Positions 11,497-19,183 are shown, counted from the first letter of the stretch. The stretch is 64,000 bases of DNA from Martinezella multihospitum (GCF_900094585.1 NZ_FMAG01000003.1:186001-250000), one strand, 5' to 3'. Translations and numbers: made by a program. The notes: generated from the sequence alone by a model not told the origin.

Positions 11497-12405
11497 TCAA
11501 GCCTGCGGCTTCAGTGCAAACCTGTCGTCGTAACCAAAATCATATTTGAGCAACGCCGAAACGCGGGAATAGTTGACGAAAGCGACGCCGCGCTCGGCTG
11601 CGATCTGCCGCGCAAGCACGAGATGCTCGATGATCCGGCCTTCGGCGCGGGCAATGCCGGAAAAAGCGGTATCTCCGGCTGTCTCATAAAATCGGGGCTC
11701 GCCGGCATTGGATATATCGATCCCTAGGAAGCCGACCTGCTGCTGCGCGCAGTAAAGGGCAAATTGCAGGGCCGAGACGGCGACGGACCCACCCAGAAAC
11801 ACCCCGCGGTCTGGCGAAAGCGAAAAACCCGCCGAACCCTCGGCATCCAATCGCACATATTGCAGTTTCTTGAGATCGTCGACCGAACGGCGGCGCGCGC
11901 CATACGGCTTGCGGATATCGTCGATCAGGATAATCGTCTTGTCCGCCAGCCAGCTTTTGTCAATCTCGCAGAGCGCACGCAGCACCGCCACGGAAAACAG
12001 GCAAAGCGAGCCGGGAGCGACCTTCTCGCGCAGCATATCGAGATGCCGCCATACGAAACGCTCATCTTCGACAGCGATTGCCAACGGCTCGGCGATCCGA
12101 TCGCCTGACAGGCCGATAGCGCCATTGAGAAGAATGGCGCTGTGGAATTCCAGACCGCTCAGATCGCAATCGCGAATTGATGGGCCTGAGCCGACGATAT
12201 AGACCGCATCGCCGCAGCGTTCGCGCAGACGGTCCATGCCGGCAAGGCTCGCGACCTTGACGCCCCGGTAAAGCACCTCGCTGACATTCTGGCTGCGGAC
12301 GATGCTCAGTCCCGGAAACCAATCCTGCACATGAGCTCGCGAGCCGCCCAGGAAAAGGCGCACGCCGGACTTGATCAGCGACCGATGCCAGGGGCGATCT
12401 GCCAT
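11497..12405 (-). CDS. LPS-locus protein with GSGPS motif (DUF115-like)
   Basis: This 302-residue soluble protein carries AVYIVGSGPSIRDCDL at about 67-82, a nucleotide-binding-like GSGPS motif. That motif also occurs in DUF115/MptE-like proteins and some sialyltransferase-like glycosyltransferases. A second cluster, VGFLGIDISNAGEPRFYE, contains acidic residues that could be catalytic. Position between lrp and a glycosyltransferase gene implies a role in LPS core synthesis, and it could be one of the lpsC-lpsE products. I cannot name the sugar. It starts 4 bases after the lrp stop, so the two are almost certainly one transcript. Confidence 0.65.
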   Translation of the reverse strand: MADRPWHRSLIKSGVRLFLGGSRAHVQDWFPGLSIVRSQNVSEVLYRGVKVASLAGMDRLRERCGDAVYIVGSGPSIRDCDLSGLEFHSAILLNGAIGLSGDRIAEPLAIAVEDERFVWRHLDMLREKVAPGSLCLFSVAVLRALCEIDKSWLADKTIILIDDIRKPYGARRRSVDDLKKLQYVRLDAEGSAGFSLSPDRGVFLGGSVAVSALQFALYCAQQQVGFLGIDISNAGEPRFYETAGDTAFSGIARAEGRIIEHLVLARQIAAERGVAFVNYSRVSALLKYDFGYDDRFALKPQA

Positions 12406-12409
12406 TCGC

Positions 12410-12877
12410 CTAAAGCTCCACTAGGCCGAGCTTCTTGACTTGCCGGATGGTCAGCATGGTGCGCACAGTGTCGACATGTTCATTTGCCGTCAGAACCTCG
12501 ATAACGAAATCCTGGAAGCGGGTGAGATTTTCGGCAACACAGTGCAGCAGAAAATCACTGTCGCCGGATACCATCCATGCCTGCCGAACCAGCGGCCATG
12601 CCGAAGTTGCGCTGGCAAAAGCCTTGAGGTTCGCTTCCGACTGATGCTTGAGGCCAACCATGCAGAATGCCACGAGATCGAAGCCCAGTTTCGGGCTGTT
12701 CAGCATGGCGTGATAGCCTTCGATAACACCGGCCTCTTCCAGCTTGCGCACGCGGCGCAGGCATGGCGGTGCCGAAATGCCAACCCTGTCTGCGAGCTCG
12801 ACGTTGGTCATTCGTCCGTCCCGCTGGAGTTCCCGCAGAATCTTGATATCGATGGCATCGAGCTCAGCGCGAAGCAC
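12410..12877 (-). CDS. lrp: Lrp/AsnC-family transcriptional regulator
   Basis: The 155-residue protein begins with a helix-turn-helix domain (LDAIDIKILRELQRDGRMTNVELADRVGISAPPCLRRVRKLEE) and ends with a RAM effector domain (HVDTVRTMLTIRQVKKLGLVEL). I chose the GTG at 12877, giving VLRAELDAID, because AAAGAAAGG sits 8 bases upstream and the length then equals typical Lrp proteins. The open frame runs on to 13027 but that part looks non-coding. It is the promoter-proximal gene of an lrp plus LPS gene operon. In S. meliloti the equivalent operon (lrp3-lpsCDE) is described as an LsrB target, and lsrB is close by here. Confidence 0.9.
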   Translation of the reverse strand: MLRAELDAIDIKILRELQRDGRMTNVELADRVGISAPPCLRRVRKLEEAGVIEGYHAMLNSPKLGFDLVAFCMVGLKHQSEANLKAFASATSAWPLVRQAWMVSGDSDFLLHCVAENLTRFQDFVIEVLTANEHVDTVRTMLTIRQVKKLGLVEL

Positions 12878-13115
12878 TTTTTGGCCTTTCTTTAATTCCC
12901 CCTCGCCAGCTTCTATATAAGGCAGGAAAATACGCAAGAAAGTTTCTCTCGCGTAGTTGATTCTTACACAAAGCAGATTTGCTCTGTGTGTAATGCAAGG
13001 CTGCCCTTGAATAAATGCATAAGGCAATCATAAATGAAGCAGCGGATCGCGAAATCGCCTGCTTTGCGCGCTTGAAGCCGCGGTTTCCCAATCGCCGAAA
13101 TTGAAAGGACTGACT

Positions 13116-14090
13116 ATGCCTGCCCGCCACACAAAGGTGCTCATCATCGGTTCCGGCCCAGCCGGCTACACCGCCGCGGTTTACGCCGCGCGCGCGATGC
13201 TGCAGCCGGTTCTGATCGCTGGTCTCGAACAGGGCGGCCAGCTGATGATCACGACCGATGTCGAGAACTATCCGGGCTTTGCCGATCCGATCCAGGGTCC
13301 GTGGCTGATGGAGCAGATGCTGCAGCAGGCACAGCATGTCGGCGCCGAAATCGTCAACGACCTTGTGACTGAAGTCGATACGAACCAGCGTCCCTTCGTC
13401 GCCCGCACCGATAGCGGCCAGGTCTGGACCGCCGACACGCTCATCATTGCGACCGGCGCCAAGGCGAAATGGCTGGGTATCGAGAGCGAGCAGCATTTCC
13501 AGGGCTTCGGCGTCTCCGCCTGCGCCACTTGCGATGGCTTCTTCTACCGCAACAAGGACGTGATCGTGGTCGGCGGCGGCAACAGCGCCGTTGAAGAGGC
13601 GCTATACCTCTCCAATATCGCGAAATCGGTGACCGTGGTGCATCGCCGCGATACTTTCCGTTCGGAAAAGATCCTGCAGGAGCGCCTGTTCGCCAAGGCA
13701 AACGTCAAAATCCTCTGGAACACTGAGGTCGCGGAGATCACCGGCACTCCCGCCAAGCCGCCGATGCCGCCATCGGTCACGGGCGCGAGGCTGCGCGATG
13801 CGCGCACCGGCGCCATCACGGAAATGCCGATCGACGGTGTCTTCGTTGCCATCGGCCATGCGCCGGCGACCGAGCTCTTCAAGGGCAAATTGAAACTCAA
13901 GGATAACGGCTATCTCTGGACTGCTGCCGATTCGACCGCGACCAGCGTCGAAGGCATCTATGCCGCGGGTGATGTGACCGACGATACGTTCCGGCAGGCG
14001 ATCACGGCAGCGGGAATGGGCTGCATGGCCGCACTTGAGGCGGAACGCTACTTGACCGGGCACATGCCCGTCGCCGTGGCTGCGGAGTGA
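13116..14090 (+). CDS. trxB: Thioredoxin reductase (NADPH)
   Basis: This 324-residue flavoprotein transfers electrons from NADPH to thioredoxin in the cytoplasm. The FAD motif IIGSGPAGYTAA is at 10-21, the redox-active CATC is at 136-139 (CATCDGFF), the NADPH motif VGGGNSAVEEAL begins near 152, and the C-terminal FAD motif IYAAGDVTDD is present. The ATG at 13116 has an AAAGGAC ribosome site. The gene is divergent from lrp. lsrB follows closely and is probably cotranscribed, linking a redox enzyme to a redox-responsive regulator. Confidence 0.97.
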   Translation: MPARHTKVLIIGSGPAGYTAAVYAARAMLQPVLIAGLEQGGQLMITTDVENYPGFADPIQGPWLMEQMLQQAQHVGAEIVNDLVTEVDTNQRPFVARTDSGQVWTADTLIIATGAKAKWLGIESEQHFQGFGVSACATCDGFFYRNKDVIVVGGGNSAVEEALYLSNIAKSVTVVHRRDTFRSEKILQERLFAKANVKILWNTEVAEITGTPAKPPMPPSVTGARLRDARTGAITEMPIDGVFVAIGHAPATELFKGKLKLKDNGYLWTAADSTATSVEGIYAAGDVTDDTFRQAITAAGMGCMAALEAERYLTGHMPVAVAAE

Positions 14091-14113
14091 TGCAGCCGAT
14101 GAGGGGAAACGGC

Positions 14114-15010
14114 ATGCCATTGGATTGGGACAAGCTGCGTATCTTTCACGCGGCTGCCGAAGCGGGTTCGTTCACGCATGCGGCCGACAAGTTGCACTTG
14201 TCTCAATCCGCCATCAGCCGACAGGTCAGCGCTCTCGAGCAGGATGTCGGTATAAAGCTCTTCCATCGTCATGCGCGTGGCCTCATCCTGACCGAACAGG
14301 GTGAGCTGCTTTATCGCACGGCCCATGACGTTCTGCTGAAGCTCGAAACGGTCAAGATGCAATTGACCGAGACGACCGACAAGCCGAGCGGCAAGCTGCG
14401 CGTAACGACAACGGTCGGTCTCGGCCAAGGCTGGCTCACCGACAAGATCCAGGAATTCCTGCAGCTCTATCCTGATATGCAGATCCAGCTGATCCTCGAC
14501 AACGAGGAGCTGGATGTGAACATGCGCCATGCGGACTGCGCCATCCGTCTGCGCCAGCCGCAGCAGTCGGATCTGATCCAGCGCAAGCTCTTCACCGTGC
14601 ACATGCATGTCTATGCCGCCCCCTCCTACATCAACCGCTACGGCGAGCCGCAGTCGGTGGAGGATCTGGACGAGCATCGCATCATCAGCTTCGGCGAGCC
14701 GGCACCCAATTACCTGCTCGACGTCAACTGGCTGGAGATCGCCGGCCGCTCATCCGACAACAAGCGCGTGCCGCACTTGCAGATCAACAGCCAGACGTCG
14801 ATCAAGCGCGCCTGCCTGCTCGGCATCGGCATCGCGGTACTGCCTGACTATATCGTCGGCCGCGACCCTGGCCTCATTCAGCTTGCGATCAATGCCGACG
14901 TGCCATCCTTCGACACCTATTTCTGCTACCCCGACGAGATGAAGAACGCAGCTAAGCTCAAGGTTTTTCGTGATTTTATTGTAGCGAAAGCTCGTAACTG
15001 GAACTTCTGA
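14114..15010 (+). CDS. lsrB: LysR-family redox/LPS regulator LsrB (VtlR-type)
   Basis: The product has 298 residues from the ATG at 14114, which has a GAGGGG ribosome site. The N-terminus MPLDWDKLRIFHAAAEAGS and the helix-turn-helix (ADKLHLSQSAISRQVSALEQ) are highly characteristic of rhizobial LsrB. Cysteines at 142, 234 and 271 have the same mutual spacing (92 and 37) that I recall for the oxidation-sensitive cysteines of S. meliloti LsrB. Known roles there are LPS gene expression, oxidative-stress response and nodule infection. The Brucella relative VtlR activates abcR2. Here two AbcR-like sRNA genes lie directly downstream, and lrp with LPS genes lies upstream. Other in-frame starts exist back to 14087, overlapping the trxB stop. 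Confidence 0.92.
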   Translation: MPLDWDKLRIFHAAAEAGSFTHAADKLHLSQSAISRQVSALEQDVGIKLFHRHARGLILTEQGELLYRTAHDVLLKLETVKMQLTETTDKPSGKLRVTTTVGLGQGWLTDKIQEFLQLYPDMQIQLILDNEELDVNMRHADCAIRLRQPQQSDLIQRKLFTVHMHVYAAPSYINRYGEPQSVEDLDEHRIISFGEPAPNYLLDVNWLEIAGRSSDNKRVPHLQINSQTSIKRACLLGIGIAVLPDYIVGRDPGLIQLAINADVPSFDTYFCYPDEMKNAAKLKVFRDFIVAKARNWNF

Positions 15011-15071
15011 CGAAGGTAAGTCACTGATAACGAACTCTTTTTACGGCTAGTATATCAGCCACGCATATGAC

Positions 15072-15133
15072 GCATAGCTGATATGCACAAATGAGAGTTG
15101 AAGCCTGCACATTTAACTACCATATCGCACATA
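15072..15133 (+). promoter_or_regulatory. Promoter and dyad upstream of the first AbcR-like sRNA
   Basis: A TTGAAG (15098-15103), a 17-base spacer and CATATC (15121-15126) form a sigma-70-type promoter, putting the transcript start near 15133-15134. Eleven bases before the -35 lies GCATAGCTGATATGC (15072-15086), a GCAT-N7-ATGC dyad centred about 55 bases upstream of the start. The second sRNA gene has the same elements with the same spacing. A dyad at this position suits an activator such as the adjacent LysR protein LsrB. Confidence 0.65.
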
Positions 15134-15248
15134 GCTGATGCACACGGTGGCTTTTCCTCCCAGTTCCACCGCATTGGCTGTTCCCCTCTGGAGGTTTTTG
15201 ACCTTCATACCTATAGGGCCCTGGTTCACTCCGGAGGCCCTTTTTTTT
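15134..15248 (+). ncRNA. abcR1: AbcR-type trans-acting sRNA, copy 1 (alpha-r15 family)
   Basis: The transcript of about 115 nt runs from the predicted start to the T-run of an intrinsic terminator (AGGGCC at 15214-15219 pairing with GGCCCT, then eight T). It contains C/U-rich unpaired-looking segments, TTTTCCTCCCAG and TTCCCCTCTGG, that can pair with Shine-Dalgarno sequences. AbcR sRNAs use such segments with Hfq to repress mRNAs of ABC-transporter binding proteins. Length, tandem arrangement and location just after lsrB match AbcR1/AbcR2 of Sinorhizobium and Agrobacterium. Its first 66 nt are identical to copy 2. Which copy is the true AbcR1 cannot be decided from sequence here. Confidence 0.88.
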
Positions 15249-15274
15249 GCCCTTTTGCCGCTGACGTAGCAAAC

Positions 15275-15336
15275 GCATAACTGCCATGCACAAAAAAGCA
15301 TTGCGCACTGCACAAATTAGCATCATAACGCACTCA
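15275..15336 (+). promoter_or_regulatory. Promoter and dyad upstream of the second AbcR-like sRNA
   Basis: TTGCGC (15301-15306), a 17-base spacer and CATAAC (15324-15329) predict a start near 15336-15337. GCATAACTGCCATGC (15275-15289) is the same GCAT-N7-ATGC dyad as in copy 1, again exactly 11 bases before the -35. The sequence between the conserved elements differs from copy 1. Conservation of dyad and spacing therefore suggests selection for a regulator site. Confidence 0.62.
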
Positions 15337-15452
15337 GCTGATGCACACGGTGGCTTTTCCTCCCAGTTCCACCGCATTGGCTGTTCCCCTCTGGAGGTTT
15401 TGACCTTCACACCTATAAGGGCCCTGGTTTATACCGGTGGCCCTCTTTTTTT
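15337..15452 (+). ncRNA. abcR2: AbcR-type trans-acting sRNA, copy 2 (alpha-r15 family)
   Basis: This transcript of about 116 nt repeats copy 1 almost exactly, with the first 66 nt identical. Differences gather near the terminator: one T fewer at 15399, a C for T in the ACACC segment, and a changed terminator loop (TTTATA). The terminator is AGGGCC pairing with GGCCCT, followed by C and seven T. The same anti-Shine-Dalgarno segments are kept, so the two RNAs should share targets. They may differ in regulation through their separate promoters. Confidence 0.88.
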
Positions 15453-15511
15453 GCCCAATTTCTAAGCATGCACGTCGGCAGCCTTGCCGAAAATAATATT
15501 CAGCGTCGCCC

Positions 15512-15540
15512 TTGATATATCGAAAATCGTCGATACATAA
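15512..15540 (+). promoter_or_regulatory. arsR-type promoter with operator in the spacer
   Basis: TTGATA (15512-15517) and ACATAA (15535-15540) are 17 bases apart. The spacer is filled by the perfect inverted repeat TATCGA-AAATCG-TCGATA (15518-15535). A repressor bound here would block RNA polymerase. The ArsR-family gene begins 35 bases downstream, so autoregulation is the natural reading. Confidence 0.55.
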
Positions 15541-15574
15541 ATCGCAATTATTCGATATTCATGCGGTGAACGCC

Positions 15575-15868
15575 ATGGACAAGAACGAGATACTGAAGGC
15601 TCTGGCCCATCCGGCCCGGCTGGAAATCCTCAACCACCTCAAAGATCCGCACACTCATTTCCCGACCCAGGAACACCCGCTGGAGCTTGGCGTCTGCGCC
15701 AGTCAGTTCGAGCGCTGCGGCCTGTCGCAATCGACCGTCTCGGCGCATCTCGGCACGCTGCACCGCGCCGGCCTGGTGACGACACGGCGCCTCGGCCAGT
15801 GGATTTTCTACAAACGCAACGAGGAGACCATCGCCGACTTCCTCGCGGCCATGCAGAAGGAACTGTGA
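15575..15868 (+). CDS. ArsR-family transcriptional regulator
   Basis: The small 97-residue winged-helix repressor has the ArsR start MDKNEILKALAHPARLEILNHL and recognition helix CGLSQSTVSAHLGTLHRAGLV, followed by a beta-wing (TTRRLGQWIFYKRN). Cys residues lie at about 41 and 48 (VCASQFERCG), just before the recognition helix, where thiol- or metal-sensing ArsR proteins often have ligands. The ATG at 15575 is preferred over upstream in-frame codons by alignment with the family start. It lies 96 bases upstream of an old yellow enzyme gene, so it probably represses itself and that gene, possibly in response to electrophiles. Confidence 0.87.
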   Translation: MDKNEILKALAHPARLEILNHLKDPHTHFPTQEHPLELGVCASQFERCGLSQSTVSAHLGTLHRAGLVTTRRLGQWIFYKRNEETIADFLAAMQKEL

Positions 15869-15964
15869 AGATGCCTCGTTTTGCCGGCCCGCATTCCGGA
15901 GGCGAGCCTCTCGCCTCCTCCTGATTCCCTCCTTCATCCTCCCCCAAGTAAAAAGGACCAACCC

Positions 15965-17077
15965 ATGACCAAATTATTCGAACCGACGAAGCTGGGTGAT
16001 ATTTCCATCGCCAACCGCATCGTCATGGCACCGCTGACGCGCAACCGCTCGCCGAATGCCGTGCCGAACGAACTGAACGTCAAATATTATGCCCAGCGCG
16101 CCTCGGCCGGCCTGATCATCACCGAAGCAACGGCGATCACCCATCAAGGCCAGGGATACGCCGACGTTCCCGGCCTCTACAGCAAGGAAGCCCTCGACGG
16201 CTGGAGGAAGGTGACGGATGCCGTGCATGCCAATGGCGGCAAGATCGTCGTGCAGATGTGGCATGTCGGCCGCATCTCCCATACGACTCTGCAGCCGAAC
16301 GGCGGCAAGCCGGTCTCGTCGACGTCCAAGCGCGCTGAAAATTCGAAGACCTATCTGGTCAACGGCGACGGCACCGGCGGCTTTACCGACGTCTCCGAGC
16401 CGCGTGCACTCGAAACCTCGGAAATCCCGGGCATCATCGAGGATTACCGCAAGGCGGCCCGCGCCGCGATCGATGCCGGCTTTGACGGCGTCGAGATCCA
16501 TGGCGCCAACGGCTACCTGATCGACCAGTTCTTGCGCGGCAATGTCAACGACCGCACCGACCAGTATGGCGGCGCGATAGAGAATCGTGCCCGCTTCCTA
16601 TTCGAAGTGGTCGATGCCGTCACCAAGGAAGTCGGTGCGGGCCGCACCGCGATCCGCATCTCGCCTGTCACCTCATCCGGCGATGCCAGCGATCCGGCCC
16701 CGCAGCAGCTCTTCACCTATGTCATCGAAGGCCTGGCAAAGTACGGCCTCGCCTATATCCACGTCATCGAGGGCCAGACCGGCGGCAAGCGTGACTCCCT
16801 ACCCTTCGATTACGATGCCCTGCATGCAGCCTACAAGGCCGCAGGCGGCAAGGCCGGCTGGATGGTCAACAATGCCTATACCCGCGAGATGGCGATTGAA
16901 GCCGTCGACCGTGGCAAGGCGGATGTCGTTGCCTTCGGCAAGCCGTTCATCTCCAACCCCGATCTCGTCCGCCGCCTGAAGGAAGATGCACCGCTCGCCC
17001 AATGGGACCAGGCAACGCTCTATGGTGGTGGCGCCAAGGGCTACGACGACTATCCGGCTCTGGACGAGGCTGCTTGA
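15965..17077 (+). CDS. Old yellow enzyme family alkene reductase (NemA-like)
   Basis: This 370-residue FMN-dependent TIM-barrel oxidoreductase is predicted to reduce activated C=C bonds of electrophilic compounds using NAD(P)H. The start KLFEPTKLGDISIANRIVMAPLTRNRS is diagnostic, and IHGANGYLIDQFLRGNVNDRTDQYGG contains the conserved substrate and FMN-site segment. The C-terminal VVAFGKPFISNPDLVRRL binds FMN phosphate. An AAAGGA ribosome site precedes the ATG. The gene follows an ArsR regulator, an arrangement that suggests induction by a reactive electrophile or thiol-modifying agent. Confidence 0.93.
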   Translation: MTKLFEPTKLGDISIANRIVMAPLTRNRSPNAVPNELNVKYYAQRASAGLIITEATAITHQGQGYADVPGLYSKEALDGWRKVTDAVHANGGKIVVQMWHVGRISHTTLQPNGGKPVSSTSKRAENSKTYLVNGDGTGGFTDVSEPRALETSEIPGIIEDYRKAARAAIDAGFDGVEIHGANGYLIDQFLRGNVNDRTDQYGGAIENRARFLFEVVDAVTKEVGAGRTAIRISPVTSSGDASDPAPQQLFTYVIEGLAKYGLAYIHVIEGQTGGKRDSLPFDYDALHAAYKAAGGKAGWMVNNAYTREMAIEAVDRGKADVVAFGKPFISNPDLVRRLKEDAPLAQWDQATLYGGGAKGYDDYPALDEAA

Positions 17078-17113
17078 ACCGACCTCTGAAGAGTCTTCTT
17101 ATCAACGGAATCC

Positions 17114-17141
17114 CCTCGCAACGCATGTTGCGAGGTTTTTT
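17114..17141 (+). terminator. Intrinsic terminator of the old yellow enzyme gene
   Basis: CCTCGCAAC (17114-17122) and GTTGCGAGG (17127-17135) form a perfect 9 bp stem with a 4-base loop, followed by six T. It lies 36 bases after the stop. Confidence 0.9.
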
Positions 17142-17196
17142 CATTACCTGAGCTTCAACGGGCATAGCCTGATTAATCGGGCGATAGGGGTATCGC

Positions 17197-18174
17197 TCAT
17201 GCCGCCGGCAGGCAGCCGATCGACGCCAGGCTGCTGCGAACAGCCTTATCGATCGGCGTATGCGGCTCTTCACCGAGCATAGCCACGAGCTTGTCGTTCC
17301 GCATCTGCAGCGGCACGTCCCAGAGATAGCTCATTTCGCGCAGTTCCCGCATCAATGTCACGAAGGGAGCAGCCAGCGGCACCATCCACCAGGGAAATGC
17401 CCTCACCTTCACCTTGTGCCCAAGCACGCGCTGCACGGCTTCGATCATCTGCCTGCCGTCTCCATCCCAATGGCCGCGCATATGATAGACGGCGAAGGAC
17501 GGCAGCTGGTCGCCCTTCTCGATCAATCGGATCATGGTCTCGGCGACATCGGGCAGATAGGCCCATTGATGGCCGACGCCACGCTTGCCCGGATAGGTCA
17601 TCGAATTGATCGGCTTGCCCGGCGTCACCATGGCTTGAGAAAACCAGCTGTTGGCGCGTGCGCCACCGAAGAAATCGCCGGCGCGAACGATGATGACCGG
17701 GCTATCGCCCTGCTCTGCCGCCGCCCGCAGGCGCCGCTCCATCTGCACGCGGATAGCGCCCTTGCGGGTCTTCGGCCGTTGCGCGCTGTCTTCCGTGACA
17801 TTCGGAAAAACATCGGGACCGAAATTATAAACCGTACCGGGCAGCACGATGCGCGCACCGACCACCTTGGCCGCGGCAATGGTGTTGTCGAGCATCGGCA
17901 GGACGACTTTGCCCCAATCGCGATAGCCGGGCGGGTTGACGGCATGCACGATGACATCAGCGCCCCGCGCCGCCTTCAGAACATCATCCGCCTGCATGGC
18001 GTCGCCCTGGAACCAGTCGAATTCCGGCTGGCGGCGGGCCGCCTCGGCCGCATTGCGGTTCAGCGCCCGAATGCGCCAGCCGCGAAGGGCAAGCCCTTCC
18101 GCGACGGCACCGCCAATGCCGCCGGTCGCGCCGAGTATCAGGGCCGTCTTTGTGCTTTCCATCTCATTGCTCAT
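17197..18174 (-). CDS. NAD(P)-dependent epimerase/dehydratase-like protein (SDR, NmrA-like)
   Basis: The 325-residue product opens with a Rossmann motif (TALILGATGGIGGAVAEGLALRGW) and continues in the style of atypical extended short-chain dehydrogenases (DWFQGDAMQADDVLKAARGADVIVHAVNP). The catalytic Tyr/Lys pair of classical SDRs is not obvious; VLPGTVYNFGP occupies the active-site region. The substrate is unknown. The start MSNEMEST at 18174 follows GGAG; upstream frame to 18369 lies over the divergent promoter. It is divergent from a LysR gene at 18267, which probably controls it. Confidence 0.82.
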   Translation of the reverse strand: MSNEMESTKTALILGATGGIGGAVAEGLALRGWRIRALNRNAAEAARRQPEFDWFQGDAMQADDVLKAARGADVIVHAVNPPGYRDWGKVVLPMLDNTIAAAKVVGARIVLPGTVYNFGPDVFPNVTEDSAQRPKTRKGAIRVQMERRLRAAAEQGDSPVIIVRAGDFFGGARANSWFSQAMVTPGKPINSMTYPGKRGVGHQWAYLPDVAETMIRLIEKGDQLPSFAVYHMRGHWDGDGRQMIEAVQRVLGHKVKVRAFPWWMVPLAAPFVTLMRELREMSYLWDVPLQMRNDKLVAMLGEEPHTPIDKAVRSSLASIGCLPAA

Positions 18175-18266
18175 CGTCATCTCCATCGGTTTCGATGGGC
18201 TGACTATGCTTGGCATTGGCGATAAACGAAATTGCTGAAAAATCTGCAGATGGTATACATAAATAT

Positions 18267-19181
18267 ATGACATCACGATCTGAGCCAAGCTGGGACTTCT
18301 ATCGCACCTTTCTCGCCGTGCTGGAGCACGGCTCGCTGTCGGCCGCTGCCCGCGAACTCGGCCTGACACAGCCGACGGTCGGCCGTCATATCGACGCCTT
18401 GGAACAATCGGTCGGCGCGGAGCTATTCACGCGTTCGCAACAGGGGTTGTTGCCGACCGACACCGCCATCGTTCTGAAACCTTATGCCGAAACTTTGGCG
18501 AGCACGACTGCCGCACTGTTGCGCGCAGCCTCCGGCTCGAAGGATAAGGTCAGCGGCACGGTGCGCATCAGTGCGAGCGAGGTCATCGGAACGGAAGTGC
18601 TGCCACCGATCCTTGCCAAGTTGCAGGCAAGCTATCCCGATCTGATCGTGGAGCTTTCAGCCTCCGATACGGTGGAAGATCTGCTACAGCGCGAGGCCGA
18701 TATCGCCGTACGCATGGTCGCGCCGGCGCAAGAAGCACTGCTCGCCCGGCATATCGGCATCATCTCTCTCGGCCTCTTCGCCCATCGCAGCTATATCGAG
18801 CGGTACGGCAAGCCCGAAACCCTCGAGGAGCTGCGTCGGCACAAGCTCATCGGCTTCGATCGCCAGACTGCCTATATACGCATGATGCTGAAGCGTTATC
18901 CGATGCTCGAAGGCGCTTCCTTCAGCTTTCGTTCCGACCACAGCATCGCGCTCCACAATGCGCTGCGCGCCGGCATCGGCATCAGTTTCTATCAAATCCC
19001 CTTGGCAAGCCGCGATCCAAACCTCGTGCTGATATTGCCCGAGATCGAGGTGGAGATCGACACCTGGATCGTCATGCATGAAAATCTGAAGACATCGCCA
19101 CGCTGCCGCGTGACATTCGATGCCCTGGTGACGGGTTTGCTTGATTACATCAAGGAAAACAACCTGGAGAATGGATCTTGA
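18267..19181 (+). CDS. LysR-family transcriptional regulator
   Basis: The 304-residue protein begins MTSRSEPSWDFYRTFLAVLEHGS with the helix-turn-helix ARELGLTQPTVGRHIDALEQSVG, followed by a substrate-binding domain (SGTVRISASEVIGTEVLPPIL). The WDFYRTFLAVLE opening is typical of a LysR subgroup that often lies beside oxidoreductase genes. The start at 18267 lacks a strong ribosome site; an upstream in-frame ATG at 18210 is less likely. The gene is divergent from the SDR-like gene and overlaps the beginning of the GrpB-like gene. Confidence 0.88.
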   Translation: MTSRSEPSWDFYRTFLAVLEHGSLSAAARELGLTQPTVGRHIDALEQSVGAELFTRSQQGLLPTDTAIVLKPYAETLASTTAALLRAASGSKDKVSGTVRISASEVIGTEVLPPILAKLQASYPDLIVELSASDTVEDLLQREADIAVRMVAPAQEALLARHIGIISLGLFAHRSYIERYGKPETLEELRRHKLIGFDRQTAYIRMMLKRYPMLEGASFSFRSDHSIALHNALRAGIGISFYQIPLASRDPNLVLILPEIEVEIDTWIVMHENLKTSPRCRVTFDALVTGLLDYIKENNLENGS

Positions 19182-19183
19182 TT

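Noticed and set aside
10702..11727. An open reading frame of 341 codons on the plus strand
   Set aside because: It crosses the boundary between two well-supported minus-strand genes of the LPS operon and has no recognisable motif.
15098..15410. Short open frames over the tandem repeat region
   Set aside because: They overlap the two sRNA units on either strand. The repeated translation follows from the duplicated RNA genes; no ribosome sites are present.
15134..15452. A CRISPR-like direct repeat
   Set aside because: There are only two long units of about 115 bases, each with promoter and terminator, and no short repeat-spacer pattern.
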